Shown here piece after piece: positions 1 to 12,022 of a DNA stretch of 64,000 bases. Source of the DNA: Saururus chinensis (taxonomy: Eukaryota > Streptophyta > Magnoliopsida > Piperales > Saururaceae); the NCBI GenBank assembly GCA_035235625.1, contig CP141146.1:4086501-4150500 (forward strand), in the 5' to 3' direction. A program made the position numbers and the translations under genes. Every line of letters starts with the position of its first letter. Position 1 is the first letter of the stretch. The notes under the pieces were generated by a model. That model did not search any database. It was not told where the DNA came from and saw nothing but the letters and a program-made list of their open reading frames with translations.

Positions 1-1
1 T

Positions 2-2475
2 GTTGCTAAGACGGCTTTCCGTACCCGATATGGGCATTATGAGTTCTTAGTTATGCCTTTTGGTCTTACTAATGCACCTGCCTCATTTATGGACTTGATG
101 AACCGAGTCTTTCGGCCTTATCTTGATCGGTTTGTGATTATATTCGTGGATGATATTCTGATCTATTCGGCCAATGAGGAAGAGCATGAAGCACATTTGA
201 GGATTGTCTTGCGAACTTTGCGGGAGCATATGCTCTTTGCGAAGTTTGACAAGTGTGAATTTTGGCTCAAGAAAGTGCATTTCCTTAGTCATGTTATATC
301 GAGAGACGGTGTGGCGGTTGATCCCTCGAAAGTTGAAGCCGTGTTGAATTGGGAGCAACCGAAGAGTGCATCGGAGGTCCGCAGCTTCCTAGGACTTGCC
401 GGGTACTATCGCCGTTTCATCGAGGGTTTTTTAGCCTTGCGAGCCCTATGACTAAGTTGACAAGGAAGAATGAGAAGTTCGAGTGGAACTCAGCTTGTGA
501 AGAGAGTTTCCAAGAGTTGAAGAAGAGGCTAACTTCAGCTCTGGTCCTAACTTTGCCTTCCGGGAGTGGCGGATTCGTGGTCTATAGTGATGCTTCTCTT
601 CGCGGCTTGGGTTGTGTACTCATGCAGCATGGGAGAGTGGTGGCTTATGCATCTCGTTAGCTTAGAGTGCACGAGCGGAATTACCCCACTCATGATTTGG
701 AGTTAGTGGCTGTAGTTTTTGCATTGAAGATTTGGCGGCACTATCTCTATGGTGAGAAGTTTGAGGTATTCACTAATCACAAGAGCTTGAAGTATTTGTT
801 CACTCAGCGAGATCTTAATTTGAGGCAAAGGAGGTGGCTTGAATTCTTGAAGGATTATGACTTCATGATATCGTATCATCCGGGCAAAGCAAACGTGGTG
901 GCGGATGCTTTGAGTCGGAAGTCAGCCACTACGGTTGCTTGCATGCGAGTTCGTGAGTGGCTCCTTTATGAGGATGCCATTGAGCTAAGGCCAGAGTTGA
1001 CTTTGGAGGACACACGGAGCTGGTTTGCTAATCTCTCTATTAGCTCTAGTGTGGTGGATGATGTGGTCGAGGCTCAGAAGGGTGATGAAGAGATTCTAGC
1101 TCTTAAGGCTAAGCTAAGGGAGAAGGCAGTGTTGGGTTTTGAGGAAAGATCCGATGGAAGCTTGATGTATAAGGGTCGTTGGTGTGTGCCGAACATCGTT
1201 GAGCTGAGAGAGCGTATCCTATCGGAGGCACACCATTCTAAGTTCTCTATCCATCCTGGAGGAACGAAGATGTACCACGACGTGAAGAGGACATTTTGGT
1301 GGAATGGGATGAAGAAGGACATTGCAGTCTACGTGTCCAAATGCCTTGTATGTCAGCAAGTCAAGGCAGAGCATCGGCATCCAGGCTGTTTACTACAACC
1401 ACTTCCGATTTCGGAGTGGAAGTGGGAGCACGTCACTATGGATTTCGTTTCCGGACTGCCACGGTCGCCGAGTGGTAATGATGCGGTTTGGGTGATTGTT
1501 GACCGACTTACTAAGTCCGCTCATTTCCTCGCGATTAGAATGACTACTCCTTTGGATGTCTTGGCTGCTCTATATTTGAGGGAGATCGTGCGGTTACACG
1601 GGATTCCAGTATCTATTGTCTCTGATCGTGACCCGTGGTTCACTTCGAGATTTTGGTAGAGCTTTCAGGGTGCTTTGGGCACATCTTTGCATCTTAGCTC
1701 CGCTTACCATCCTCAGACGGACGGACAGTCCGAAAGGACCATTCAGACGCTTGAGGACATGCTTCGGGCTTGTATCCTTGAGTGGAAAGGAAGTTGGGAG
1801 CAACATTTGCCGCTGGTTGAGTTTTCTTATAATAATAGCTACCAAGTGAGCATCCGGATGGCACCTTTTGAGGCACTTTATGGGCGTCCTTGCCGATCAC
1901 CGTTGTGTTGGAGTGAGGTTGGAGATCACCTTCTCACTGGCCCAGACCTTATTCAGCAGTCAGTGGAGAAGATACGCCTTATCCGGGAGAGGTTGCAGGC
2001 AGCTCAGAGCTGTCAAAAGAGTTATGCCGATAGGCGACAGCGGGAGTTGGAGTTTGGTGTTGGTGATCATGTTTTCCTTAAGATCTCTCCGACTCGTGGT
2101 GTTGTTCGATTTGGACAACGGGGGAAGTTGTCACCTCGTTTTATTGGTCCATTCGAGATCTTGGAGCGGATTGGCGCCACAGCTTATCGGGTTGCACTTC
2201 CACCCCGACTAGCCGATATCCATAATGTATTCCACGTCTCACTTCTTCGGAAGTATGAGCCGGATCCCACTCATGTCTTGGATTTTGAGCCGTTGGAGCT
2301 CCAGGAGAATCTTTCCTACGAGGAGGTACCTATTTAGATTCTTGATCGTAAGGAGAAGGTACTTCGGCAAAAGGCAATCCCACTCGTGAAGGTGTTGTGG
2401 AGGAATCATGGAGTCGAGGAAGCCACGTGGGAAACGGAGGACGAGATCAGAAAGAAGTATCCTCATCTCCCTATC
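2..2475 (+). pseudogene. Ty3/gypsy pol remnant (RT, RNase H, integrase, chromodomain-like tail)
   Basis: This is the 3' half of a retrotransposon polyprotein; the window opens inside reverse transcriptase. In order it shows the RT fingers motif [12 protein letters not shown] (53-88), the YVDD-type catalytic box as FVDDILIYS (145-171), the RNase H start VVYSDASLRGLG (579-614), a zinc-binding HHCC integrase N-terminus (about 1230-1370), the integrase core with [14 protein letters not shown] (1696-1737), and a terminal EEATWETEDE segment resembling the chromodomain-like tail of chromoviruses. The reading frame is broken by a 1-base deletion near 431, where the second copy at 36610 keeps the base, and by in-frame stops at 658, 1657 and 2335. 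All three are TAG. The frame ends at 2491-2493, but similarity to pol is lost at about 2475, where element A begins. The pol at 35.9-37.9 kb is the same family. It is non-functional. Confidence 0.93.
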
Positions 2476-4974
2476 TCCCAACCTAGTCCATAAGGACCTA
2501 ACTGGAGTGGAAGGGCATGGCCCACAACTGCACCTGAACAGAAGTGGTTAGAGACGCCAACCAAGCAGGATGTCAACGACCCTAAATGCGTGTACACTAA
2601 GTGATCCTCAATAGACCAGTGTGAACCTAGCTCACATAGAACTCCCTCCAATTGGGAGGTGCAACTACATGGTCAAATCAACGGCTTCTCAATAGAGCTA
2701 AAACTTAGAAAACCATTCTGAGTACTATCTTGCTCATCTATAAGCCAGGATTCCAAATGACTATCCCAAACCCTATTAGTCCCTTCTAGACTAGGGTTTA
2801 AAACTCCAAACTGCCATCGGTTCATCAACCAATGCTTATCATCAGGTCGAAGGCTTTGTTCACTGTATGAAGTAGTCTTAGACCTCTCTAAGGTATTTTA
2901 GTCTTTATCTTGATTAGGTGTTCTTGCCCAATCCAAAGCTATCAAACCCCATTAATTAATCTTTTAATAATCTTAAGATAGTGATAAATTACTATCACAA
3001 TATCAATATTAAAAATCGAAACAAAGAACAACATAAACAATTAGAACCACAAAGGTCCAAGCAGATCATAATATCAATAATCAAAATCAATAATGATATT
3101 ATAATTACTCGAGCTCTCGTGCCCTAACCCTCCTTGGGTTAACTTATTAAATCTCTTTAAAAAAGCTCATCATAATGATCTTGAGGGCATTAAGGTAATT
3201 ATTCAATATTGAATATGGTCTTCTTTGCTCTCAGGTAAGTCTTTAACCTCTCAAAAGGTTTCAATATCACATTGGCCCGTTAATAACATCCACGCGAATA
3301 TGGGCCAATTTGCATAGGGGTATTTCTGTTATTTGGTTTAAGGCCTTAATGAAATCTAACAGGTCCAAAATTGAACTCAAGCATACTACTTGACTTCATG
3401 GACTTTGTGTAATTTTCCTGGCATGTGGCGGGGTTGTGAACCTCTTGAACCAACCCAGGTTGACTTAATGGTTTACGATTAACCAAGGGGCAAGAAGAAA
3501 AATTACTCACTCATTGGGATTTTTCCTCACCAAAAGGTTTAGCTTATAATTTTTTTACCTATTACACTATAACGGAGAATTTTTCTAATTTTTAGATCCA
3601 CTCATAGGCCCTTGAACCAGAGCCTCGAACTCGGGTAAGTTAATATTATACGATAATTAACTAACAAGGGTAAAAAGGTTATTTCATAGTCTTTAAGATT
3701 TTTTCCCAATCGGAAACTCAGTCAGAATAATCCCAAACCTCTCCAGGAACATGAGTATTTTTCTAGAATTTTTTTAACACTTTTAGCCCCATGAACCGGA
3801 CCCGGTTCACTCCCCTCCTCAATTTTTTTTAACCGACTTGGCCCAGGTCTTGAACCACATGGTTCGGGTCACCCAACCCGAACCTAGGCAGACAACCGGC
3901 ATTGGTTCGTCTTCCCCGTGTCCGGCCAATGGCAGAAACGCCGCTGGCGGTGCCACCCCTGGCCGTCATGGAAGGGCGGCGGTCTAGGCTCCATCGGATC
4001 GTCTCCAGGCGGCGATCCTGTTAAGCTTAGGTTGGCTGCCTCTCCGTGGCCGTCCGACGGCCATCAAAACGTTCCTTTTTTTTTCTTTAGAATAGTGGAG
4101 TCATCGTGATGGCAGGCCTCCACGGCCGGCCGATGGACCGGACTCGACCGAATTGCCTTCGTCCAGTGATTTCGGCAACCCTAGTCCATCCTCTAGTCGG
4201 CTGCTGCGGCAGCCAATTTGCTGTCACCAAGGCCGCTGGATACAAGCCGCTGCGGCCAAGGTCAGGACCACTGCGGCCAAGGCCAGGACTAGGGCCGCCA
4301 CAGCCAAGGTCAGTGCAGCCCTTTCTGACTGCTATTCTGGCGACTGATAATTACGTGAATAGTATTTGTAGAAAACGCTATTATCGGCAAAAACCACTAT
4401 AATTTTCATTTAATCAGTTAACAAAATCGATAATAATCTAAACTTGAAATCATACCTCCGTGGCCGAGTTAACGTCAATCCACCACCGCTGAAGCCTCAC
4501 CGAAAAATTCCTTCGGCAGCCTTCTCTGCCCTCTCTCCTTGCTCAACCAAAAAAACCCCCTTTAATTGTGCCCTCAAAAGCCTTTTTATAAACATGGGGA
4601 TTACGATTCCTAGCCCCCCTAGAATTTGGGTAATCCTCCCCAATTAGGCCACCTAATTGGAACCTTAAAAATGAATTTCGAAATTATAAACAACCGGGCG
4701 CGTAAAACGACTTAAACGGGCCAAATTCGCGTCTAAATCGGGTGCCCTATACGATATGTTCAACTTTGAACAATCATATATCCCTCATCCGAACTCCGAT
4801 TCATGTGTTCTTAGTGGCGTTTCGAAGCTCTTCCTATCTATTTTCTAATAAAATTTGTTTCAATTACAAATTCTATCTATGGAGGGAGTTATTATACTAA
4901 GAACATCAATGGGTCAAACACCCTATTTTTTACGTATTTAATTTTTGATACTTAGGAAATTTTGGGATATTACA
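2476..4974 (-). mobile_element. Element A: truncated long LTR of a Ty3/gypsy family (same family as B)
   Basis: Read on the - strand, this LTR begins TGTAATATCCC at 4974. Its reverse complement aligns along almost its whole length with element B (42517-45264, + strand). Shared landmarks include the block around 4790-4810 (B near 42690), a TATA-like TTTATAAAAAGG near 4590 (B TATAAAAAGG at 42907), and the stretch at 3470-3800 (B near 43690-44060). Similarity continues to B just beyond the D insertion (51374 onward), so only about 2.5 of about 3.6 kb is present. The 3' part of the LTR is missing at about 2476, where the + strand pol remnant abuts. Divergence from B is substantial. The block 3880-4340 is GC-rich and holds short spurious reading frames only. 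Confidence 0.85.
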
Positions 4975-5145
4975 TTCTTCCCTCCTTAAAAGAATTGCGC
5001 CCTCGCAATTTGCCATGACCAACCCTTTTCAAGTTTGGCCTTTAACTTAAAAGCCGTTCTACCCTTTCAAACAACATCAACTGCAACTTATAATTTAAGT
5101 AACACACAAACTTAATAACCCAAAAAATTCAGGTTGTTATAGTGG
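4975..5145 (-). mobile_element. Internal 3' end and polypurine tract of element A
   Basis: On the - strand this reads towards the LTR of element A. A short coding tail ending in the residues ARAQFF and a stop (about 4993-5030) is followed by the purine run AAGGAGGGAAGAA immediately before the TG of the LTR. This is the expected polypurine tract plus 3' LTR arrangement of Ty3/gypsy elements, so A is a 3' LTR rather than a solo LTR. The internal part is lost after about 150 bases. Near 5140 the - strand reads ATAACAACCTGAATTTT, which looks like another LTR edge. That last point is inference. Confidence 0.6.
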
Positions 5146-5640
5146 GTCAGGCTTGCTGCCGTTGAATTGCCTCATAAAGGTGATGTGGTGGTTGGCACCG
5201 GCTGTACTAATGTCGGCAGTGCACGTGTATCATAGGTGGCAGGACTGCTCGCGGCAGGCTACTACAAAGCTTTGGATGCCAGTCCCAACCTGATCACACT
5301 TTGGATTCATCGGATCTATGCCATAGAAATGCCCGAATCTTGTCTAATTTTTACTTTAGATCGAAAGATTTGAGCTTTCTTTCCATTTGGATTTGAATTA
5401 TTTCAGATTTGTTGATAAAACAAAAGTAACTATTTGGATTTGAATCATTTCGATTTGTTGATAAAACAAAAGTAACTAAAAATCTGTTAAGGGCAACGAC
5501 CAGGATATATAGGTGGGGTGAAGGGGGTACACATGAGTTAAAAAAAAATAATTATTTTTTTAAAATTAAAGTATAAATAAGAGATTAAATAAGTTAAGTG
5601 CGGGGTGCCTCGGAGATCAATTCGACGGCGATTAAGATTG
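5146..5640. other. Spacer upstream of the oxidoreductase gene, with a 47-bp tandem duplication
   Basis: No gene is seen here. Positions 5386-5432 and 5433-5478 are a direct duplication, TTTGGATTTGAAT... ending AAAGTAACTA, differing by one C/T change and one missing base. The rest is AT-rich towards the gene. A stretch at 5150-5330 reads as protein-like sequence for about 20 codons and then hits a stop; I could not identify it. Confidence 0.6.
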
Positions 5641-5656
5641 GAGTCCCCACTTCTCT

Positions 5657-5689
5657 ATGCAGATTGCAGTCGGCCTTCTGTACGGCTAG
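5657..5689 (+). promoter_or_regulatory. Possible upstream ORF in the oxidoreductase leader
   Basis: An ATG at 5657 opens a 10-codon frame ending in TAG at 5687-5689, about 215 bases before the chosen start. If the transcript begins upstream of 5657, this could temper translation. Transcript start is unknown. Confidence 0.3.
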
Positions 5690-5902
5690 TCCCCGCCGCC
5701 TCCCGGCGGAGGCCCGTGCGTAAAAAGTGACGTGTTTGATAGGTACATATACGGGAGGAGGCAAGTGAGTAGGCTTGTCCTTGTCAGTGGGAGCAGAACC
5801 CCCTTCCTGCTTGGCTCTAAAAGTCTGTCTTTCCTATTTAGGAAGCCAGATACTCCTGGGTTCTCTCTCTGGCATAGCAGGCCGCTCAGAGCATTTGCGG
5901 CA

Positions 5903-8485
5903 ATGGTCAAAGCCATCAGAGTCTACGAGCTTGGGGGTCCCGAGGCAAGTCGTTCTCATCCACTTCAATCATTCATTTCACTGGAAGTAAAATTAGCAGG
6001 CATTGTGATTTGAACGAACCCAGGTTATGGTTAGTAGTTTCCTCATGAAATCTTGTATTTGGACGGTGGATGCTGGATTGATTCATCTGAATGATCCTAG
6101 TACGGTGTTGTGACCACAAACGTCAACAAAAGAGACCCTTTTTCCTTGTGATGAACTCAGCATTGTGATAAGATTGATTCATAGTTTCATATAGAATACT
6201 GAAAATCCATCTATGCTTTTTGGTGACGAGAGGAATTGATTTCAAGAATGATTGTTTCTCCTTCTTCTTCGCCCCTTTTTCATTCTTTTTTGTTTTGTTT
6301 TTTGTTTTGGTACCTTGCGGATTATAGAGCTGAGATTGGGACTGTTACCTCTCTATTCTGTGCGTGCCCTTTCGTCGATCATGAACTAAAAAATAATAAT
6401 TGCGGCTGAATTAATTATGTCGTGGAAGCGGTCGGAATAAAATATCTTTCATTCTGCTTGTGAGAGTAAGGAGAGTCTGATCCAATGCAGTTCATTTTAT
6501 CACCTACACACACAAATAAATTTTGAACAGGTCCTGAAGTGGGAAGATGTGGAAGTAGGAGTTCCAAAGGAGGGAGAGATTCGTGTAAAAAATAAAGCAA
6601 TTGGGGTCAACTTCATTGACGTTTATTATCGGAAAGGTGTTTACAAGACTACTCTGCCTTTCACTCCAGGTAAATATAGTGTTCAGCTCTTGTTCTTCTC
6701 CTTGAATAAGCATTTCATCTTCTATTTTCATTTTTCTTTATTCTTGGTAATTGTTATTTGAACACAAATTATAATGAAACGCAATTAAATTCATGTTTTT
6801 TCGGCAGGTTTTACTTAAATGTTTGAAAGTAGTTTCTCCAACTGGAGTAGTTCAGAGTTTAATAATTACATTGGCTCTATTATGCTGAAATAAGTAAGTC
6901 AGGACCATTGCCTTGCAGGATTTGAAGCTGTGGGAGTAGTCACGGCCGTGGGCCCTGGATTGACAGGGAGGGAGGTAGGGGACGTGGTTGCTTTTGCTAG
7001 CAATTTATTGGGTTCTTACACTGAAGAGCAGATCCTCCCAGCCAGCGTTGTAGTACCTGTTCCTTCTTCAATTGAACCCACTGTTGCAGCCTCGATCATG
7101 CTTAAGGGAATGACTGCACAGTGTTTGGTCCGTCGATGCTTTAAGGTCAGTACTGTTGGCAAGTAATAGAATCAGGAGTAAGATAGGAGTACAAACTTAT
7201 ACTCTTTATAAAACATGTGGCCATGCTTATGTTCTTAATGAAGATATTGATAAACATTTAGTTACGGAATTGGATAAGGAATCATAAAACTTTGACATCA
7301 GGATTCTTACTGGCGTTTTATATTTCTAAATGTTCTGGAAATGGTGTACGAACATCAAGGATCAAAATCATTCTGGCATGTTTCCACAGGAAATTCATTT
7401 GACTCAAAGACAAACGCATATGTACTCTTTCCAGATATGTTCAGATACAAACACACACATAAAAACTGAATTTAATCGGTTTGCATTCAGTTTCGTTTGC
7501 TGCCTCTCTGTTTAAATCAACTCCTGCAGGTTGAGTCTGGACATACTGTCCTCGTTCATGCAGCAGCTGGAGGAGTTGGGTCTCTTTTATGCCAGTGGGC
7601 CAAGGCCCTTAATGCAACTGTCATTGGAACAGTATCAACTGAGGCCAAAGCTGCTCATGCCACTGAAGATGGGTGTGATCATGTTATAATTTACAAGCAG
7701 GAGGATTTTGTTGCACGTGTCAATGAAATAACTTCAGGAAAAGGAGTTGATGTTGTTTATGATTCTGTTGGCAAAGACACTTTCCAGGTAAAATCATGTC
7801 ATGAGATATCAATGTGGTCCTTTTTGATAATTTGAAAATTGTGGTATTTTTAAATATATCCCCATTTAGTAGACCTGAGTCTTGAGTTTGACTCATGGGG
7901 CTTGATCTAGTATGTTTTAAGACCTGTGAAAAGTTATAGATGGTGTTGTACAATCATTAGAGAATTGCATCTAGCTCATTAGCATGAAATGACTGCCCTG
8001 AATTAAAATTTTCATAACGCATACCATAAAAAGTTTAGTTATTTTATAGTGTATTCCAAATGGAACCAATATTGTAAACAGCTTATAACTTTGTATCAGA
8101 TTCAGCTAGAATATTCCATGGGAGATTGCATCTGACCATCGCATGATATGTAATAATACAGGGATCATTAGCATGCTTGAAGACCTGCGGGTATATGGTG
8201 AGCTTTGGGCAGTCCTCAGGCACACCTGACCCGATCCCACTATCTGCCCTTGTCCCTAAATCTTTGTTTTTGACAAGGTCCTCACTGTTTCATTACAATG
8301 CAACAAGAGATGAACTACTTGAATGTGCTGGAGAGGTATTTGCAAATGTTGCTGCAGGCGTGTTAAAAGTTCGTGTCAATAACACATACCTTCTTTCAGA
8401 TGCAGCAAGGGCACATGATTACCTTGAAAATCGGCGGACGACTGGGTCAGTTGTCCTGATTCCTGATGCAATTCAGCAAGAATAG
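5903..8485 (+). CDS. NADPH:quinone oxidoreductase, zeta-crystallin-like MDR family
   Basis: Five exons: 5903-5944, 6531-6669, 6919-7145, 7530-7787, 8162-8485 (990 nt, 329 aa, the usual length for plant homologues). The product should reduce quinones or similar acceptors using NADPH. Visible features are the N-terminal [14 protein letters not shown], the catalytic-domain segment [17 protein letters not shown] (residues about 35-51), the Rossmann nucleotide loop HAAAGGVGS (residues 146-154), and the C-terminal GSVVLIP. No zinc ligands are seen, as expected for quinone reductases in this family. Intron 1 uses a GC donor (AG|GCAAGT at 5945) with a normal AG; introns 2-4 are GT-AG, and all phases join cleanly. 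The start chosen is the first ATG in frame; the frame is open upstream to a stop at 5687 but holds no ATG. Poly(A)-type AATAAA motifs occur near 8492 and 8522. Confidence 0.95.
5945..6530 (+). other. GC-AG intron 1 of the oxidoreductase gene
   Basis: The donor is AG|GCAAGT and the acceptor is TTGAACAG. The exon 1 protein end GGPE joins directly to [10 protein letters not shown], the expected continuation for this family. No GT near 5945 would give the same join. Confidence 0.85.
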
Positions 8486-8560
8486 AATGCAATAAATTTC
8501 GAAAAACTTGTATGAAATGAAAAATAAATTCTTAAGCTGTTGAATGTTACCTTTCTTGCT
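8486..8560 (+). terminator. 3' UTR and poly(A) signal region of the oxidoreductase gene
   Basis: Just after the TAG stop are AATAAA at about 8491 and AAAATAAATTC at about 8520, in an AT-rich stretch. They are plausible near-upstream polyadenylation elements. Confidence 0.5.
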
Positions 8561-9754
8561 TTGTATGCTTCTGTAAAGTTTATTCTAGTGAGAGAAGGAA
8601 TGAGGGCGTTTCAGGTGGCACAAGAAATGATATAAGCACTGGAAGGAGGTAGTCAAATGAAACGAGCAAAATGGTTATTTATGAAGTTTGTTGATTCTGT
8701 GCCCATGTTGTGTTTTAAGTGGATCTGTGAGTTTTATGACAATCATAGATAAAAAACTCTTGCTCTGATCACGTTGGAAAAATTGTTTGTGCACACGATG
8801 ACATGCGAATTTGTTAGTACAAATGTTTGAAAAAGAAGATGAAATAGGAGGCACCAATTTGAAGCTTAAAGAGTAAAAACACACATCCCATTATAGCCAA
8901 AGAATTAAGTGGATTGTAATGAAAATAAAAACGAAAAGTTGGAAACTCGGTTTGTTAGTCAAACGTTGAACTTTGTTGTTCTATGCCTAAGTACCTACGA
9001 TTTGGTGAACAGGGTTTCAAGCCTTCAACCATAGGATCCCAAACTCAACTAAAGCTATGCTCCCAGCTCTACTTTTGCTCATAGCGCACCCTAGCATTTG
9101 TTAGGACATGGATTACCCGCAAACTAGGCACTCTGCTGCTGGCCCTCGGCTTTTCACTGCAGGCAAGCCGCTGCACTCCTCGGCCACAGGTGACCAGTGA
9201 AGGCAGCAGTGTTAAGGGCATGGAGAGCTTAGAGAATCTTAAAAAACATAAAACAGTTATATAGCCTGTAATGAAATGGGGCATTTTTGTTACACTAATA
9301 ATTAAATTCTAATACGAAATGAAATGACTAAATTACCAAAACAAAAGTTGAAATGCATGGCAAGTCCTGTGATTCGTCAGTCCTAAAGTGGTGATAAACA
9401 AGAAGGTAAGTAACTGGGGGCGAAGCCAGCTACAATAGGGCCTGCGACATATGAGTTCCCACTTCTTGCACCATTACGGAGGACTTTCTTTTCTACTTCG
9501 TCTACATAGTAATCCAAGCTAATCTGGGTATTTGTCAAAATTTGAAAATTATAATTTGAGGCTCGCATGTTGCATGTCAATATGCTGCCCCAAGGCAACA
9601 CACGGCCTCTTACTTTATAGGGTGATTTTTTGACAAGGAACAAATATTGAATGCTTCCTGAACATACTTGTTAGTCACCCCACTTTATACAAGTTGGGCA
9701 TGCGCTAACACATGTTATCATATGTATGGTTGGTTTTGATCGACGGCTTGTATT
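8561..9754. other. Intergenic region, no gene recognised
   Basis: This is mostly AT-rich. A more GC-rich patch at 9060-9230 and the block starting GGGGGCGAAGCCAG at 9416 look like old transposon debris, but no family can be named. Short frames on the - strand at 9069-9284 and 9383-9643 have no recognisable protein character. Confidence 0.5.
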
Positions 9755-9955
9755 AGTACCTAATAAGTTATCGAAAAATGCTTTAGCGATGAGAAGTCTT
9801 ATCTGTCAAAATTCTACTTCATCACTTCAACATTATTAATGAGCGAGGCCTGTAGGCCTGCTCATCAATGGTGTCGAAATAATGAAATACTGTTTTAACG
9901 TATGAGACTTTACGTTAGAGTAGCATTACTCTATTTTATCTTTGATAATGTAGTT
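9755..9955. repeat. Fold-back MITE-like inverted repeat
   Basis: The left arm (about 9765-9850) is complementary to the right arm (about 9855-9945) around the near-palindromic centre ATGAGCGAGGCCTGTAGGCC / TGCTCAT at 9840-9867. Outward, AACATTATTAATGAGC matches the reverse complement of GCTCATCAATGGTGTC, and pairing continues more weakly for about 70 bases. No clear target duplication was identified. Confidence 0.6.
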
Positions 9956-11111
<1,156 letters not shown>

Positions 11112-11365
11112 CGGTAATCTCAAATAGGGCTCATATACGTTTTTCCCATTAAGTAGAATTAGAAGAGGGGAGCAAGATGACATTTTCTTCGTTAGGAAGA
11201 AAAGAAGTGGACCCCGTAGGGCCCACATCTGAGGGATTGAGCCCAGAGGCCAACAACGCAAGAATTAGGCGGTCGAGATTCCTTCCCGACTCGGCCCATC
11301 TATCTCACTCTCTCCCTCCTGGGAACAGGCGGGGGCCGCTGCTCGTGTTCCTCTCCTAGTAGAAC

Positions 11366-11374
11366 CATAAAAGG
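11366..11374 (+). promoter_or_regulatory. TATA-like box of the DnaJ gene
   Basis: CATAAAAGG lies before a leader rich in CT and GA (GA run at 11412-11434) and about 170 bases before the leader-intron donor. It is the best TATA candidate in the 5' region. Confidence 0.45.
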
Positions 11375-11540
11375 GGCGACGGAAGCAAATTGGAAACCCT
11401 CTCTGCAATCGGCGAGAGAGAGAGAGAGAGAGAGATCGAGAGTTGCCATCTTCTTCCCCTGCTCCAAGTAGCCGGGTCGCCTCCCTCATCTCTCTCTCTC
11501 CTCCCGCCTCGCCGCCGCCGGTCGGAACTTTGGCTTTACC

Positions 11541-11927
11541 GTGAGTCCTTTCTTTTTTCGCTCCTTTTCTGTTTAAGTTCCTGTTGATGCTTTCGCAAAG
11601 ATTCATGCTTTTTGACATCTGTGCTTGCCGCGGGTTGCTTTGGATGTTTTGCGGATCTGGAATTTTCGGTGTGCTTTTTTTGGTTCTGTATATGAAGATC
11701 TAGCTGCTAATTTGAGTTATTTATTCTCTGTAGATCCGGTAATTTCCCATTCTTTTGTCAGTTTGGTTCTAATGATTTTCTTCCGTTCATTAGTTGCTGC
11801 CTTATTTCTGATCAAGTATTGAGAAATTGTTGAATGATGATTTTCATGATGATGAATAATGTATGTAAATATAAATTTACGAGTTACATAATTGTATTTG
11901 TCTCCGTTATTATTTGCTGCTTTTCAG
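11541..11927 (+). other. 5'-UTR intron of the DnaJ gene
   Basis: The donor ACC|GTGAGT at 11541 pairs with the acceptor TGCTTTTCAG ending at 11927. The intron is T-rich and lies between a CT-rich leader and the ATG at 12023. A leader intron is common in plant chaperone genes. It is inferred from splice consensus only. Confidence 0.6.
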
Positions 11928-12022
11928 GCCTGGTACTAAGGAACTGAGGAGGGTGAATTTTGGAGCCAGCTCTAGTATTTTAGAACCAAGCCTTTTCTGG
12001 TTTATATTGAAGTGCTCCAATC

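Noticed and set aside
5732-5902. N-terminal extension of the oxidoreductase beginning at 5732
   Set aside because: The first codon there is GTG and no ATG lies in frame before 5903, so it was not used as the coding start; it is kept only as a finding.
11265-11618. 117-aa frame on the - strand over the DnaJ leader
   Set aside because: It is the antisense of a CT/GA-rich 5' UTR.
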